This document shows, one piece after another, positions 10,221 to 22,465 of a stretch of DNA of 64,000 nucleotides. The stretch covers positions 9,417,527 to 9,481,526 of the forward strand of contig CM039464.1 in assembly GCA_022414725.1 (NCBI GenBank), in the 5' to 3' direction. The position numbers were made by a program, and so were the translations under genes. Positions within the stretch are counted from its first letter, which is position 1; each line of letters begins with the position of its first letter. Under the pieces are notes generated by a model. The model did no database searches. It was not told the DNA's origin and was given only the letters and a program-made list of their open reading frames with translations. This stretch comes from Microglena sp. YARC. Lineage: Eukaryota > Chlorophyta > Chlorophyceae > Chlamydomonadales > Chlamydomonadaceae.

Positions 10221-10253
10221 CCTGTTGTCAGAGTTCACCTCTCTGACAACAGG
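10221..10253. repeat. Perfect 13-bp hairpin
   Basis: CCTGTTGTCAGAG and its exact reverse complement flank a 7-base loop. A further direct copy of the left arm lies just upstream (10,195-10,212). It sits about 220 bases upstream of the RGG-protein start codon. Confidence 0.6.
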
Positions 10254-10556
10254 AGGGGCTCATTGACACTACTACTCGGTGTTTTTCTTTTCGGCTACGA
10301 GCAGCAGCTTCTATGCAGCTCCCCTGACTGGCTATTCTACTTGAACTTGAACTCGATTATATAGCGTCAGCTAGCGAATTGCCTGGTCGCCGTCTTCGGC
10401 AGTAAAAAAAATACCAGGGAAATGTAAACGCGGACAAATCATGTTTCCATTTTTCCACTTGATTTTTCCATCTTTTCGTTTTTTTCGCCGAACATGGCGC
10501 AAACTAGTGCACCTTGAGGATGACACAGTAAAAGATGGGAGAAAACATATATCTTG

Positions 10557-10722
10557 TAGAATTAAATGATCACTGCAGCACTAACTCAGGGCCCCCGTCC
10601 ATAAAACGATTGATTGGGGTTCAGTTCATCAACGCTTATTCTTTTTAAGCCCTTCCTAACACGGTTGGGCAAGCCCCTTTATTCTATTGGGCCTCCCCCT
10701 GGACCGTAACACACATACATAG
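10557..10722 (+). repeat. Dispersed repeat family C copy
   Basis: Near-complete copy of the 1,309-1,480 element, ending CCTGGACCGTAACACACATA, directly abutting the LINE fragment. Confidence 0.6.
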
Positions 10723-12172
10723 ATTACAAATTTGTCTATGATGGAGCACAACTTTCTAATAAGTTATCTTTTATCTACTTGGGATCCCTCTTTTTGGATG
10801 GTGACTCAAGCAATCGTGCAAAAGCTGCTTTTTCTAGGATGCTCACTAAGGCCCAAAAGGCACACCACATGCTCCGTAGGCGATGCCATACTATGGAGAT
10901 ATACAATATTGATATTCTCACCCACCTGTTTGATTCTCTTGTACAACCTATCCTGAATTTTGGCTGTGAGGTGTGGGCTCCTTCTATTCTGAACAACACA
11001 CTTATCTCAAATGACCATGCTTGTGAGAAATGGCATAGAGGTATACTTAAAACAAATGTTGGGTGTTTTGCCAATCTACTACATCTAATATTATCATGGA
11101 AGAGCTGGGTAGAACCCCGTTGTGTTTTGCTTGGCTTAAACAAGCTTTGCGCTTCTGGAACAAGACCATACATAAAGAACCTGAGGATCTCATTAGAATG
11201 GCTCTTGAGGAATCTTTTGACTCCAACACTGGCTGGGTTCATGACTTGCGTTGTGCTCTCCACAAGCTAGGATCCAGTAAAAACATCAACATTTTGGAGG
11301 CTGTCGATGTCGAAGGTATTATGTCTGAAGTTTTTGAGTCATGGAGGTTTAAGTACCCAAGTGACACCAATGCAGTCAGAGACATCCCTGATGAGAGAAG
11401 GGTTGGCTTTAAAACGCCTCCGATACCAAAAAATGGTTCGCAGCCAACAGCAATGATGAGAATGGCTTGATTCCCTTTACATCCGCCTTACATAAGCAGG
11501 ATCAGATTCGTTCTATAGCACAGTTTTAGAATGGGTTCCCATTGGCTGAACACAGAAAGAATGAGGGTGGTGGATAGAGCACACATCCCTCGCTCAATGA
11601 GACACTATCAAATGTGTGGGTTTCCAAAAACCTGAGGATGAAATGCATATGTTTGAGTGCCCTTTTTATAATGATATTCGCCTTCGCTACCAGAAGCTGT
11701 TTACAGATATTTATAGGCATGTCCATGAGGATACCGACTTAACCGTATGGAATGTGGAATTCTGCGATTCCACATTCAGAACCTTTATGAATGAAAATGG
11801 CAATAAGTCTTTTTGGAGCAACCTAGCCGACTATCTTTCTACTTGTAGAAGAGCAAGACAGGAAGCCCTGGACTGCTTAGTGGCACCGTAATTTATTATC
11901 CCTTTTTTCTTCTTGTGACTTCTCATTTGTTAGCTTCTTACCTCCGCCACTGTAAGTGGTTGAGATCTGGGTCCTGCTCTAGGGGGTTTAATACCTACGC
12001 CACCAAAACGGTGGTTGGGAGTTTGGTTTGTTTGTCTTCGACACACCCCTGATGTAATGGTTTTTTTTGCTTTGTGGGTGCTTTTTCTTTTTGTTTAAAG
12101 CACAGAGTCTCATACACCCTCGCGGTGTCAAGTAGACTTTAACATGTAATGTAATGTAATGTAATGTAATTG
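10722..12172 (+). mobile_element. 5'-truncated non-LTR retrotransposon (LINE), C-terminal ORF2 part
   Basis: The first frame reads FVYDGAQLSNKLSFIYLGSL and continues through AHHMLRRRCHTMEIYNIDIL and LVQPILNFGCEVWAP, typical of the end of the LINE reverse-transcriptase domain. A frameshift near 11,060 moves the sequence to a frame with MEELGRTPLCFAWLKQALRF, and after more breaks a later frame gives EDEMHMFECPFYNDIRLRY, resembling the C-terminal Cys/His region, ending at a TAA near 11,891. A 3' untranslated region follows and ends in (TAATG)n at 12,143-12,170. Endonuclease and catalytic RT motifs are absent (5' truncation), so the copy is dead. A second copy of the 3' end is at 56,515-56,760. 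Confidence 0.85.
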
Positions 12173-13285
12173 AAACGTATATAAATATGAGGTGGTAGCA
12201 TTTAAAAGTGACGTTTTAGAGGGAAGAATTATCTATAAATGGCAGTTCGAAGGGCCACGAGCTTCCCATTCAGGAGGAGTTTGTTTACTTATGACTTATC
12301 TTGTTGGGGATATACGGCAGGAATGGCGGCACACATGATGCTGGTCAAAGCCAACGTGTTGCCACCAACACGACAACTGAAGCACTCTAGAAACGGTGCA
12401 AATATATGGATATCGAAATGCCAACATGATAACTTACCTAGTAGTAGTTAGCCTTAGTATGGCACACTTATCCAACCTATACTTAACTATCGGTATGAAG
12501 AGTGGGATCTAGACGGTCTGGGTTATATTCATACTTGTCATGGTCAGAATAAAATTAAATCATAAGTATTCTTCTCTACAATGGCCTCTTGGTAAAACCT
12601 TCAGAATGTTTGTGGAATAATTCCAGGAAATGAGAACATATCTCAAGTCTATAATGGGCCAAAAGAACTTGAACTTTAATCTTGTTTTCATGGCTCTAGC
12701 CAGAAATTTGGCACAGCTTTCAAAATTGGATTGTTGCATGGTTTTTCCAGTGAGGACACAGCCCCTCGGGATACCTATGACCTAAAGAAGGCCCAGAAGG
12801 TACAACCTCGTATGCATAGGGAACGGAAATATGATATCATGTCATCATGATATCATATGATACCGGCAGTCTGACTAGGCCACAGCTACCATTTAAATAC
12901 AAAATCATATGATGGAATTTGTATGATATCATATGGTATCATACTCACATTTGGCCAACATCATATGATATGCCGATCCCCACCTATGCAGCATGTGAAG
13001 GACATGAGCTTCTAGCGGTTGTCGCTGAGGGGGACTTTCCATCTCACTAACTCCTCCAGATAGCAATTCAATGCATCCATGATTAACGATATTTAAGGAA
13101 GGAAGTGCTACAGATCAAGTTCCTGATGAGATAGCGTCGCAACATGCTTCAATACGATTATCGTGACTCTACAGTGACGGCAAACTTACCGGGTTTGGAC
13201 GGGGTTGGGTTTGATTACATCGTCTACCAGCCCAGTAGTGCTCACATACGATTGTTTCCCTCGATTGCTCCTGCGATTGTGGGGG
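12173..13285. other. Unassigned spacer with AT-palindrome repeat F
   Basis: Positions 12,822-12,975 contain GATATCATATGATAC-type palindromes around a shared core GCCGGCAGTCTGACTAGGC. Related copies are at 20,428-20,600 and 25,384-25,515. The rest shows no gene. Confidence 0.5.
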
Positions 13286-13430
13286 ACTCAGGGCCCCCGT
13301 CGGTAAAAATATTGTTTGGGTTCAGTTAATCAGTGCTTATTCTTTTTAGCCCCTCCTGTCACGGTCGGGCTAGCCCCTTTAGCCTATTTGGCCTACCCCT
13401 GGATTGTGGCTACATACATGTTTGGGGACC
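13286..13430 (+). repeat. Dispersed repeat family C copy
   Basis: Contains CTCAGGGCCCCCGTCGGTAA, the GTTCAGTT block and CCTACCCCTGGATTGTGGC. A partial further copy follows to about 13,620. Confidence 0.5.
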
Positions 13431-13629
13431 AGGTCATAGCGTGCTTATTATGATAGCCCCTCTTGGTAGTCTAAAGTTATCTTGACTATTCGAGGTTGGG
13501 CAAGTCCCAATAGCCCCACTGGCTACCAGTAGACTTTAATACTTAAGTACTTATAGCACCTACCCGTAGACTGTAATATTGTAATACCCGGAGACTGTAA
13601 TACATACAACATACATACTCGACCAATGT

Positions 13630-14200
13630 TTACACCGCCAGCATCTTTCCAGGTGTACCCCTGTTTACTCAGCCAGCGCCTGTCCAGGTGTAGCCCCTGC
13701 CGCTCCTTGGCAGACCCTCGTGGTGTGCCCCTGTTCACTCTGCCAGCGCTTTTCTAGGTACTAGCATCTGAGCCCGTCGTACCGACGGGAGGACCCCCGT
13801 GGCCACGTCAGCGACAGGTCTCGGAAAATCGAGATCCGAAACCAAGAAACCAAAAGCCCAACTGCCTGGGCCAAAAGCGGCTAAACCCTCGACGGACATG
13901 GAACTATTATATATAGGATAACCCTCTTTACTCTGCCAGCACCTTTCCATGTACCCCTGTTTACTCCGCCACCATCTTTCCAGGTGTGCCCCTGCCGCTC
14001 CTTGGCAGACCCTCGTGGTGTACCCCTGTTTACTCCGCCACCATCTGTCCAGGTGTGCCCCTGCCGCTCCTTGGCAGACCCTCGTGGTGTACCCCTGTTT
14101 ACTCCGCCACCATCTTTCCAGGTGTACCCCTTTTTACTCCGCCAGCGCCTGTCCAGGTGTACCTCTGTCGCTCCTTGGCAGACCCTCGTGGTGTCGGCTA
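13630..14200. repeat. 69-bp minisatellite
   Basis: Units combine TTTACTCCGCCA(C/G) and CCAGGTGT(A/G)CCCCTG with CCGCTCCTTGGCAGACCCTC. Three clean head-to-tail units lie at 13,960-14,170 with more diverged flanking ones. Confidence 0.75.
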
Positions 14201-15700
14201 GAGCCGGCATTCTTTGCTGGGTGGTTGGTGGTTGGTTGGTTCCCTCTACCTGAAGAGGTGGTGCTGACACTGGAGGGTGGTGGGGGGTCGTGGGTGGGTG
14301 GGTAGGTGCTGGTGGGCAGTGTCGGTGTCGCTGTCGTGTGTCACTGTCAAGTGGCGCATCAAAGTTCTCTTGCTCCTGAGGAAGGCGCTAAAGGAAGCTT
14401 CACAGCCTTATTTACTCCGCCAGCGCCCTTCCAGGTGTACACTTGCCGCTCTTTGGTAGACCCTCGTGGTGTTGGCTGGAGTCGGCATTCTTTGCCGGGT
14501 TGGTGGTGGTTGGTGGTTGGTGGTTGGTTGGTTGCCCCTACCTGATGAAGAGGTGTTGCTGACTCTGGAGGGTGGTGGTGGGTCGTGGGTGGGTGGGTTG
14601 GTGGTGGGTGGTGTCGGCTAGAGCCTACATTATTTGCCTTTGTCACTGCCAAGTGGCACATCAAAGTGCTCTTGCTCCTGAGGAAGGCGCTAGAGGAAGC
14701 TTCACATCCTTGTTTACTCCGCCAGCGCCATTCCAGGTGTACCTCTGCCGCTCCTTGATAGACCCTCGTGGTGATGGCTAGAGCCAGCATTCTTTGCCAT
14801 CGTCACTGCCGAGTGGCGCATCATAGTGCTGCCATCTGCCCCGCCGTGGCAGCACTAGTAGTAGACATGCGGGGCAGATGGCAGCAGTAGTAGGAGCCAA
14901 GTGATGGCAGCACTAGTAGGAGGCATGCGGGGCAGATGGTAGCACTAGTAGGAGGCAAGTGATGGCAGCACTAGTAGGAGACATGCGGGGCAGATGGCAG
15001 CACTTGGCGGCTTCTACTATTGCTGGCACTGCGGGGCTGTCTTGGGCCTTCTCCTACTAGTGCTGGCACTGTCGGCTAGAGCAATCGAAGCGAAGAGGTG
15101 GTGCTGACACTGGAGGGTGGTGGGTCGTGGGCGGGTGGGTGGTGGTGGGCGGTGTCAGCTAGAGCCAGGATTCTTTGCCATCGTCACTGCCAAGTGATGG
15201 TATAGGGGTGGTGGTGGGTGCAGGTGGTGTGTGGTGTGTGTGGGGGGGTGGGGGGGCATACAAGGCACATGGGAAGGGCACCCTTGAACCTTGAGGGAGG
15301 CAGACAGGGGGGGGTTCAAGTGCCGCTCCTTGGCAGACCCTCGTGGTGTCGGCTAGAGCCGGCATTCTTTGCCATCGTCACTGCCAAGCCACCTGTCACT
15401 GATCATCACCACCACCACCATCCCCCTCAAGTGTTTGGATACATGTGTGGACAAATCCGATTCTCAGAGCCAAGCCACCTTTTACTGACCCCCCCCCCCC
15501 CCCCTCAGGTGTCTGGAGGCATGTGTGAACAAATCCGTTTCTTACAGCCAATCCACCTGTCACTAACCACCACCACCACCACCACCACTACCCCCCCCTA
15601 GAGCCTGCATTCTTTGCCATCGTCACTGCCAAGTGTCGCATCATAGTGCTCTTGCTTCTGAGGAAGGTGCTAGAGGAAGCTTCGCAGCCTGGACCTACTG
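14200..15700. repeat. Nested ~280-bp duplications with internal inverted repeat
   Basis: The block GGCTAGAGCC(G/A)GCATTCTTTG..CACTGCCAAGTGGC and GAGGAAGG(C/T)GCTAGAGGAAGC recurs about six times. 14,830-15,060 adds GATGGCAGCACTAGTAGGAG units, where CTGCCATCTGCCCCGC and its reverse complement form a foldback (about 14,830-14,886). On the minus strand a short frame EASSSTFLRSKST recurs. It could be exon-derived, but I cannot assign a gene. Confidence 0.55.
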
Positions 15701-15715
15701 CTCCGGCTGCAGTGG

Positions 15716-16060
15716 ATGATTCATCATCGGGATCATCCATGTCGTCGTGGGTGGCGCTCTCGTACATTGAGCCGTAGTCCTACAAGTGGTTGATGATGAT
15801 GATTACATTTTGTAATTTAAATAAGCAGTATAAGTATAAGTTCATCATCGCGATCATCCATGTCGTCGTGGGTGGCGCTCTCGTACATTGAGCCGTAGTC
15901 CTACAAGTGGTTGATGATGATGATTACATTTTGTAATTTAAATAAGAAGTATAAGTATAAGTTCATCATTGGGATCATCCATGTCGTCGTAGGTGGCGCT
16001 CTCGTACGTAGAGCCGTAGTCCTACAAGTGGGAAGGACGTTAAGTGAAGTGATATCAGTT
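15716..16060 (-). repeat. 121-bp triplication containing an acidic coding-like segment
   Basis: Three copies (about 15,720, 15,841 and 15,962) share, on the minus strand, GSMYESATHDDMDDPDDE. The frame is open in the first two copies, and the amino-acid pattern (Asp-rich after Ser/Tyr/Glu) is unlike the surrounding DNA. It may be an exon end with duplicated copies, as seen elsewhere in the window. Product unknown. Confidence 0.4.
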
Positions 16061-16469
16061 ACTAATATAAGAGTGTAACATAATTTGTAAGAGAAGAACA
16101 ATCTTTTTAATATACTGATACCTTTAATAAGCTCGCTTTTACTGCCAAAGGCTGTGAACACCCAAATTGCTGGTTGGAGCCATGTAACCATGTTTAAGTG
16201 CAAGATATATTTGAATTGTTTATGTTGATGATGATGATGATGATTACATTTTCCTGGTAATTATATTACTGCCGAAGAGAGCCTTCCTCCTAAAAGTGGG
16301 AAGGACGTAAAGTTAAGGAATATCAGTTTGTAATATAATGTGTAATATAATTTATTAGTTTTGTAACTGAAGTTGGTGGAATAAGTTTTTAATTTAATTT
16401 GAGTAAAACAAGTTTGTAATACAAGTTAAGTAATACAAGTTTGTAAAATAAGTTTGTTTTATATATAAG

Positions 16470-16705
16470 ATTTTCATACTCTCAGTTTAGTTTTTATTAT
16501 TTAATGTTCTCAGTTTAGTTTTTCTTATTTAATGTTCTCAGTTTAGTTTTTCTTATTTAATGTTCTCAGTTTAGTTTTTCTTATTTAATGTTCTCAGTTT
16601 AGTTTTTGTTACTTAATGTTCTCAGTTTAGTTTTCATTATTTAATGTTCTCAGTTTAGTTTTCATTATTGAATGTTCTCAGTTTAGTTTTTAGTATATAA
16701 TGTTC
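16470..16705. repeat. 28-bp AT-rich tandem array
   Basis: About eight units of TTCTCAGTTTAGTTTTT plus (C/A)TTATTTAATG, head to tail. Confidence 0.8.
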
Positions 16706-16832
16706 GAAGGTGTCCCTAGGGTGAGAAACTGAGAATAGGGGATTCTCAGTTCACTGATTTCCCCCCCCAAGCTACGAGTAGCAGCTTCTAGACAGCTCCC
16801 TTTCCCTGTCTTTAAGCCTCACCTGAATCTAA

Positions 16833-17045
16833 CTAGTGCATCTGAAAGCTGATATGACAGGCATTCAAATGTAGCTGAAAGCTGATATGACAGGCATTCA
16901 AATGTAGCTGAAAGCTGATATAACAGGCATTCAAATGTAGCTGAAAGCTGATATGACAGGCATTCAAATGTAGCTGAAAGCTGATATGACAGGCATTCAG
17001 ATGTAGCTGGAAGCTGATATGACAGGCATTCAAATGTAGCTGAAA
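16833..17045. repeat. 33-bp tandem array
   Basis: About six units of AGCTGATATGACAGGCATTC plus AAATGTAGCTGAA. The unit is related to the 5,110-5,330 duplication and follows a CAGCTTCTAGACAGCTCCC dispersed word also seen near 10,300, 18,300, 18,930, 35,930, 48,600 and 49,100. Confidence 0.8.
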
Positions 17046-17119
17046 GCTTTGGTCTTGCCCCTTGGCTGGCTAATGGAGACGGCTAGAAGCTGCAATGCGC
17101 AGCCCCAAAAAGAAGCAGT

Positions 17120-18000
17120 GGCTCACATACATACATACATACATACATACGTACGTACGTACATAGACACGTACATACATTCAAGTGTCAAGTTGCAGGC
17201 AAGATCAGGCAGTGCGACAAGCAGAATGCACAACGCAGGTATGCACTGAAGGTGCTCGTATCAATGAAGCCTGGTTGTGTTGTCTGCAGGCGGAGGGTAC
17301 CGGTTCACCAACAGAAAACGGCCTCAAAGATAATGCCCCACGTGTCCTTGGGTAAATGCCAAGGTACCATGCAACTGCCAATGCACGTGCAAATGCAAAT
17401 ATAACGAACCAAGGATTCCAGATACATACATTCATACATACATATATATACACACATACATTTAGTTGTCAAGTTGCAGACAAGATCAGGCAGTGCAATA
17501 ACACATGCATACATACGTACATACATACACATACATACACACATACATTTAAGTGTCAAGTTGCAGACAAGATCAGGCAGTGCAATAACACATGCATACA
17601 TACGTACATACATACACATACATACACACATACATTTAAGTGTCAAGTTGCAGACAAGATCAGGCAGTGCAATAACACATGCATACATACGTACATACAT
17701 ACACATATATACACACATACATTTAAGTGTCAAGTTGCAGACAAGATCAGATAGTGCAACAACACATATATACATACGTACATACATACACATACATACA
17801 CACATAGATTTAAGTGTCAAGTTGCAGACAAGATCAGGCAGTGCAATAACACATGCATACATACGTACATACATACACATATATACACACATACATTTAA
17901 GTGTCAAGTTGCAGACAAGATCAGATAGTGCAACAACACATATATACATACGTACATACATACAAATGAGATATATGTATACATACATACAAATCAGCCA
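17120..18000. repeat. (ACAT)n and 87-bp tandem array
   Basis: Five to six units spaced 87 bases (17,455-17,965) combine AAGTGTCAAGTTGCAGACAA, GATCAGGCAGTGCAATAACA and (CATA)n. All long frames here are repeat artefacts. Confidence 0.8.
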
Positions 18001-18044
18001 GTGACAATACCCAGTGCCAAAATGCACCAACCAGGTGACAATAC

Positions 18045-18220
18045 CTGTTGGCGAATGCTGTCTCCCTCGTCACTCTCTGCTGCACTGCTGTTGTACGTTG
18101 GGCTGTACATCCCATCCCCTGCATCTGCCTCCTCATCTGACGTGATTGCCTGCCGCTCCGGGTGACCTGCCGAGATGTACTGCTTTCCTGCTAGATTGTA
18201 CTGCTTTCCAGAGTGCTTGC
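18045..18220 (-). CDS. Exon of an unrecognised minus-strand gene
   Basis: Between acceptor GCCGCAG and donor CAACAG|GTATTG the minus strand is open and reads KHSGKQYNLAGKQYISAGHP, then ERQAITSDEEADAGDG, MYSPTYNSSAAESDEGDSIR. The acidic, Ser/Tyr-rich composition resembles a disordered tail and echoes the GSMYES..DDMDDPDDE segment at 15.7-16.0 kb. Parts of the acceptor region recur near 18,240 and 18,480. No family recognised. Confidence 0.45.
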
Positions 18221-18300
18221 CTGCGGCATAGCGATGGTAAGCATTTAGGTCTCAGGGTATGCAGACAGGCGAAAGCCAGTGTACTTATTTTTGGCTACGC

Positions 18301-18340
18301 ATTGCAGCTTCTAGTAGCCCCCCCCCCCCCCCCCCCCCCC
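18301..18340. repeat. Poly-C tract
   Basis: A run of about 30 C residues; the complement could form G-quadruplexes. Confidence 0.8.
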
Positions 18341-18622
18341 TCCCCCACCACAACCACGCACACCCCACTGCAACAACAACTCACCGCCAGGCCTCCAAGG
18401 CAAGAGAGTTAGCATTTAGGCCTCAGGGTTATGATAACGCCTGGTGGGGCATTGTACTGCTTATCAGGGTGCTTGCCTGCGGCATAGCAATGGTAAGTAT
18501 CCTTACCCTTAGGTCTCAGGGTAATGATACTTCCAAGTGCAATAATTGATTTTTCAAAACTGGTCCCATCTGCTCCACACACCCTCTTTCCATATGTCCA
18601 CTTCTCGTATCATCTGATTCCA

Positions 18623-18860
18623 CCTGTTCCTTTTTGATCTGAACTACTTCCATCCAAGTTGATAAGTAATGATAACGCCTGGTGGGGCGAGGTATTAAGG
18701 GAGCCCCGTCTTACGGCGGTAGGGAACGGGCTGCTACTTTACCTAGGCAAAGCTACCATGGCGGTTGACAGCGACCGCAAACACCAAAGCGCACCCGTAT
18801 GGATTTGAACACTGGCACCTTCTTCGTTCAAGGAGCTCCACCATTTAGCCGTTCGTCGAA
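18623..18860 (-). mobile_element. SINE family A, copy 2 (near full length)
   Basis: Minus-strand head with B box (18,800-18,811), body with CATGGTAGCTTTGCCTAGG and 3' end CTTGGATGGAAGTAGTTCAG..CAAAAAGGAACAGG. This copy and the one at 24,255 agree on the 3' end, which defines an element of about 235 bp. A body fragment also sits at 18,430-18,455. Confidence 0.75.
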
Positions 18861-19129
18861 ATGGGGATTCATGTCTGAGGGTATGCAGACAGGCTAAAGT
18901 AAGTGCTCATCTTTTTGTTGTAGCTTTTATTTCCAGCTTTTTGGCAGCTCCCTGAACCAGCCTCTGGACAAAACCCGCAGCTTTCATACCAAAATGTCTT
19001 GGCGCACTAGATTGCTTGCGCTCTGGCTGAATAGCCAGACAGGGGTGCTGCTTAGAAGCTTCTGCTCGTATCCAAAAGGAAAAGGGTATGTAGACAGGCT
19101 TACGTCAGTTTTGTTTTGGGCTACGCATT

Positions 19130-20790
19130 GCAGCTTTTTGCAGCTCCCCCCCCCCCCCCCCTTCCCCTCCTTCACTGCAACACAACTCACCGCCAGATCT
19201 CCAAGGCAAGAGGGAGCACACAACGTCATTCTCATCTCATCAATTATATTCTAACTATTTTTTTAAGCAGCGTCATCCTCACGCACCACCACCACACACA
19301 CCACGAGTGCAACACAACTCACCTCGCAGGCCTCCAGACAAGAGGAGGAACATGGCATCTCCTCATCTGGTCAATTATATATTATAACCATTCTTCTTTA
19401 CACAGCATCATCCTCACCTCACTACGCCCCCCCCGCCCCCCCGCCCCCCCCCCCCCACATCACCACCACACACTGCAACACAACTCACCGCCAGGCCTCC
19501 AAGACAAGAGGAGGAACATGGCATCCTCCTCATCTGGTCATTATATTATAACCATTCTTCTTTACACAGCATCATCTCACTCACGTACCCCCGCCCCGCC
19601 CGCCCCCCCCAGTATTGTTGTTCCCCACTGCACCCACCCATACTGCAACAAACTCACCGCCACAGGCTCCAAGACAAGAGGAGGAACATGGCATCCTCCT
19701 CATCTGGTCAATTATATTATAACCATTCTTCTTTTACACAGCATCATCCTCACCTCACCTACCCCCCCCCCCCCCCCCCCCCCCCCCACTTCACCCAACC
19801 ACCCACACTGCAACACAAATCACCGCCAGGGCTCCAAGACAAGAGGAGGAACATGGCATCCTGCCTCATCTGGTCAATTTATATTATAACATTCTTCTTT
19901 ACAACAGCATCATCCTCACCTCACCTACCCCTCCCCCCCCCCCCCCCCACGACACACACACACTCACCCACCACACTGCAACACAACTCACCGGCAGGCC
20001 TCCAAGAAAGAGAGGAGGAACATGGATCCTCCTCATCTGGTCAATTATATTATATCGACCATTCTTCTTTACAACAGCATCATCCTCACCTCACCTACCC
20101 CCCCCCCCCCCCCCACTCACCCCATCCACCCCCACTGCAACACAACTCACCGCCAGGCCCTCCAAGACAAGAGGAGGAACATGGCATCCTCCTCATCTGG
20201 TAATTATATTATAACCATTATTCTTTACACAGCATCATCCTCAACCTCCCCCCCCCCCCCCCCCTGGCCGCACACAAACTACAAACACAACTCACCGCCA
20301 GGCTCCAAGTCAGGAGGGGGAACACAATGTCCATGCCTCATTCTCATCAATTACATTCAATTTTTTTTTTTTAAACAGGCATCATCCTCATCCACCACCA
20401 CCACCACTTCACTGCAATACCTCACTAGGGAACGGCAATATGATATCATATGATGCCGGCAGTCTGACTAGGCTAAAGTTACCATGTACATACAATATCA
20501 TATGATGCAGTTTGTGTGATATCACATGATGCAGTTTGGTGTGATATCATATGATATCATAGCTCTCACCTTTGTTGTCTACATCATATGGTACCCTGGT
20601 TTCTACAACTCACTGCCAGGCCTCCAAGGCAAGAGGGGGAACATGACGTCCTCTCTCATCTTCATCAATTACAAGTCTAAACTATAAATTTAAACAGTGC
20701 CCACCACCACCTAACCACCACTGCAACGCTACTCACCACCAGGCCTCCAAGGCAAGAGGGGGAACACAACGTCCTCCTCATCTTCCTTGT
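19130..20790 (-). repeat. ~170-190 bp array of exon-end/donor units (about nine copies)
   Basis: Each unit, read on the minus strand, carries GATGAGGAGGATGCCATGTT..TCTTGGAGGCCTGGCG directly before a consensus donor GTGAGTTGTG. AT-rich intron sequence and a poly-G run (poly-C on plus) follow. The unit nearest the upstream side (20,730-20,790) has DEEDVVFPLLPWRPG-coding sequence. This fits repeated duplication of an exon 3' edge with its splice donor. 20,428-20,600 is interrupted by repeat F. Confidence 0.6.
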
Positions 20791-20794
20791 CCCA

Positions 20795-22030
20795 TTATTT
20801 CTGTCCCGAAGGACTTGCTTCGCTTGTCAGACCTAGCTGGCTTGATGGGCCTGTCTTGCCTGACAGCTCTAGCTGGCTAGACAGGCCTGCCTCCTCCGTA
20901 AACCCTATCTGGCTTGATGGGCCTGACTCATTTGGAAAGGACGCTGTGCTTGAAGGGCCAGCTTCACTTGATGGCCCCAGCTGGCTTTCAGGTCCTGACT
21001 GGAAAAAGGGTCTTGCTATTTGTGAAGGCCACAACTGGCTTGAGGGCCCTATGTGGTTCAGAGGCCCTGCTTGGTTTTAATGGCCCCTAGCTGCCCTCTC
21101 ACTGCCAGCTTGGCAAGAGGGCTCAGAAGGCTTGTAAGCCCGTATGGCTTGACGACACACACTGGCCACAAGGCCTTGCTTATCTCTTCTCGCACTGCAT
21201 CATGCCAGGAAGCTGGCTGTACTACTGGTACTGCCTGTACTGCCTGTACTGCCTCTGCATAGGCAAAGGTAGAAGTGTCTGCGGGACTAGAATCCTGTGT
21301 GAGACTTGTACCGCAGCCAGGCAGGAGAAAAAAAAATGTACACAAGGCTGACGTGGCAGCTGGCAACTGCTCATGCCATCACCTCTCCTGACCACTCGCC
21401 AAGCACAGGAGGGCTGCTCTCCTTGCTAGGCAGTACGGAGGGCGATACTGGGGGCAGTACTGGGGGCTTCTCGTTGCCTAGGAGTGCCAGTGTCACTGGA
21501 GCTGAGACTGGGGTGCGCGTACCTTGGTCACACATATCACATCTGGGGGGTACAGCGGCATTCACTAGGGTGTAAACCTACCACACCCCACCACCACCAC
21601 TACACTCACCAACAGCAGCATCACCACCATCACCACAACAGCAGCAGGCACTACCACACCACCACCATCTCCATTATTACCAGCAGCAGCACTACCACCA
21701 CCACTACCACCAACAGCAGTGACACTTGACCCTGCGCCATCAGCTGTACTGCCAATACCGGCAGTACTGCCATTAACAGCTTGCCACCTGACGCTGACAT
21801 TAGTCATGCTGCTTGGCTGAGAGAATGAGTTCCAGTGGGTGGGTGGCTTAGTGCCTGTAGTGCCTGTATTGCCTGGAGTGCCTGTGTAGGATGCACCAGC
21901 ATGGGCAGATGTCCCACGACGAATGTCAGTTAAAGCGGTTGCAGGTGTGCTGGAGTCTGTAGCAGTGCCGGTTTGAGAAGCAGCCAAATGCAATCCCAAA
22001 GCTTCAGAGGGGGGAAGGGATGTACAGGTG
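20795..22030 (-). CDS. Low-complexity coding-like segments, unrecognised gene
   Basis: Minus-strand open stretches read GLHLAASQTGTATDSSTPAT and SYTGTPGNTGTTGTKPPTHW (about 21,715-22,030), VPPRCDMCDQGTRTPVSAPV (about 21,400-21,560), EAVQAVQAVPVVQPASWHDA (about 21,160-21,300) and repeated SQLGPSSEAGPSS units (20,800-21,050). Ser/Thr/Gly/Pro/Gln bias and repeat-wise frame keeping suggest disordered coding sequence, broken by frame changes that could be introns or errors. (CCA)n frames at 21,580-21,720 are probably not coding. No domain recognised. Confidence 0.35.
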
Positions 22031-22234
22031 CGAGAATTCAGAGAGTGGAAGAGTGCAGATTTTATTATTTTAGTGTGAGTGTGTAGATTTATTCTTTTAT
22101 GATTGTAGTGTGAGAGTGTAGATTTTGGCTCACGAGACTATATACTTTGGCTCTTACAAGGTGGAAAGCAATTTTTGGCTCATGAAACAGCATGAAACGT
22201 AGATTTACGATGAAATGATAAAACAGAGTACACT

Positions 22235-22465
22235 TAAGCTCATGAAGTACAACTTACACTTAAGCTCATGAAGTACACTTAAGCTCACAAAGTACACTTA
22301 AGCTCATGAAGTACACTTAAGCTCATGAAGTACACTTAAGCTCATGAAGTACACTTAAGCTCACGAAGTACACTTAAGCTCACGAAGTACACTTAAGCTC
22401 ATGAAGTACACTTAAGCTCACGAAGTACAGTTAAGCTCATGAAGTACACTTAAGCTCATGAAAGA
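22235..22465. repeat. 19-bp tandem array
   Basis: About twelve copies of ACACTTAAGCTCATGAAGT with C/T variation (CATGAAGT / CACGAAGT). Confidence 0.9.
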
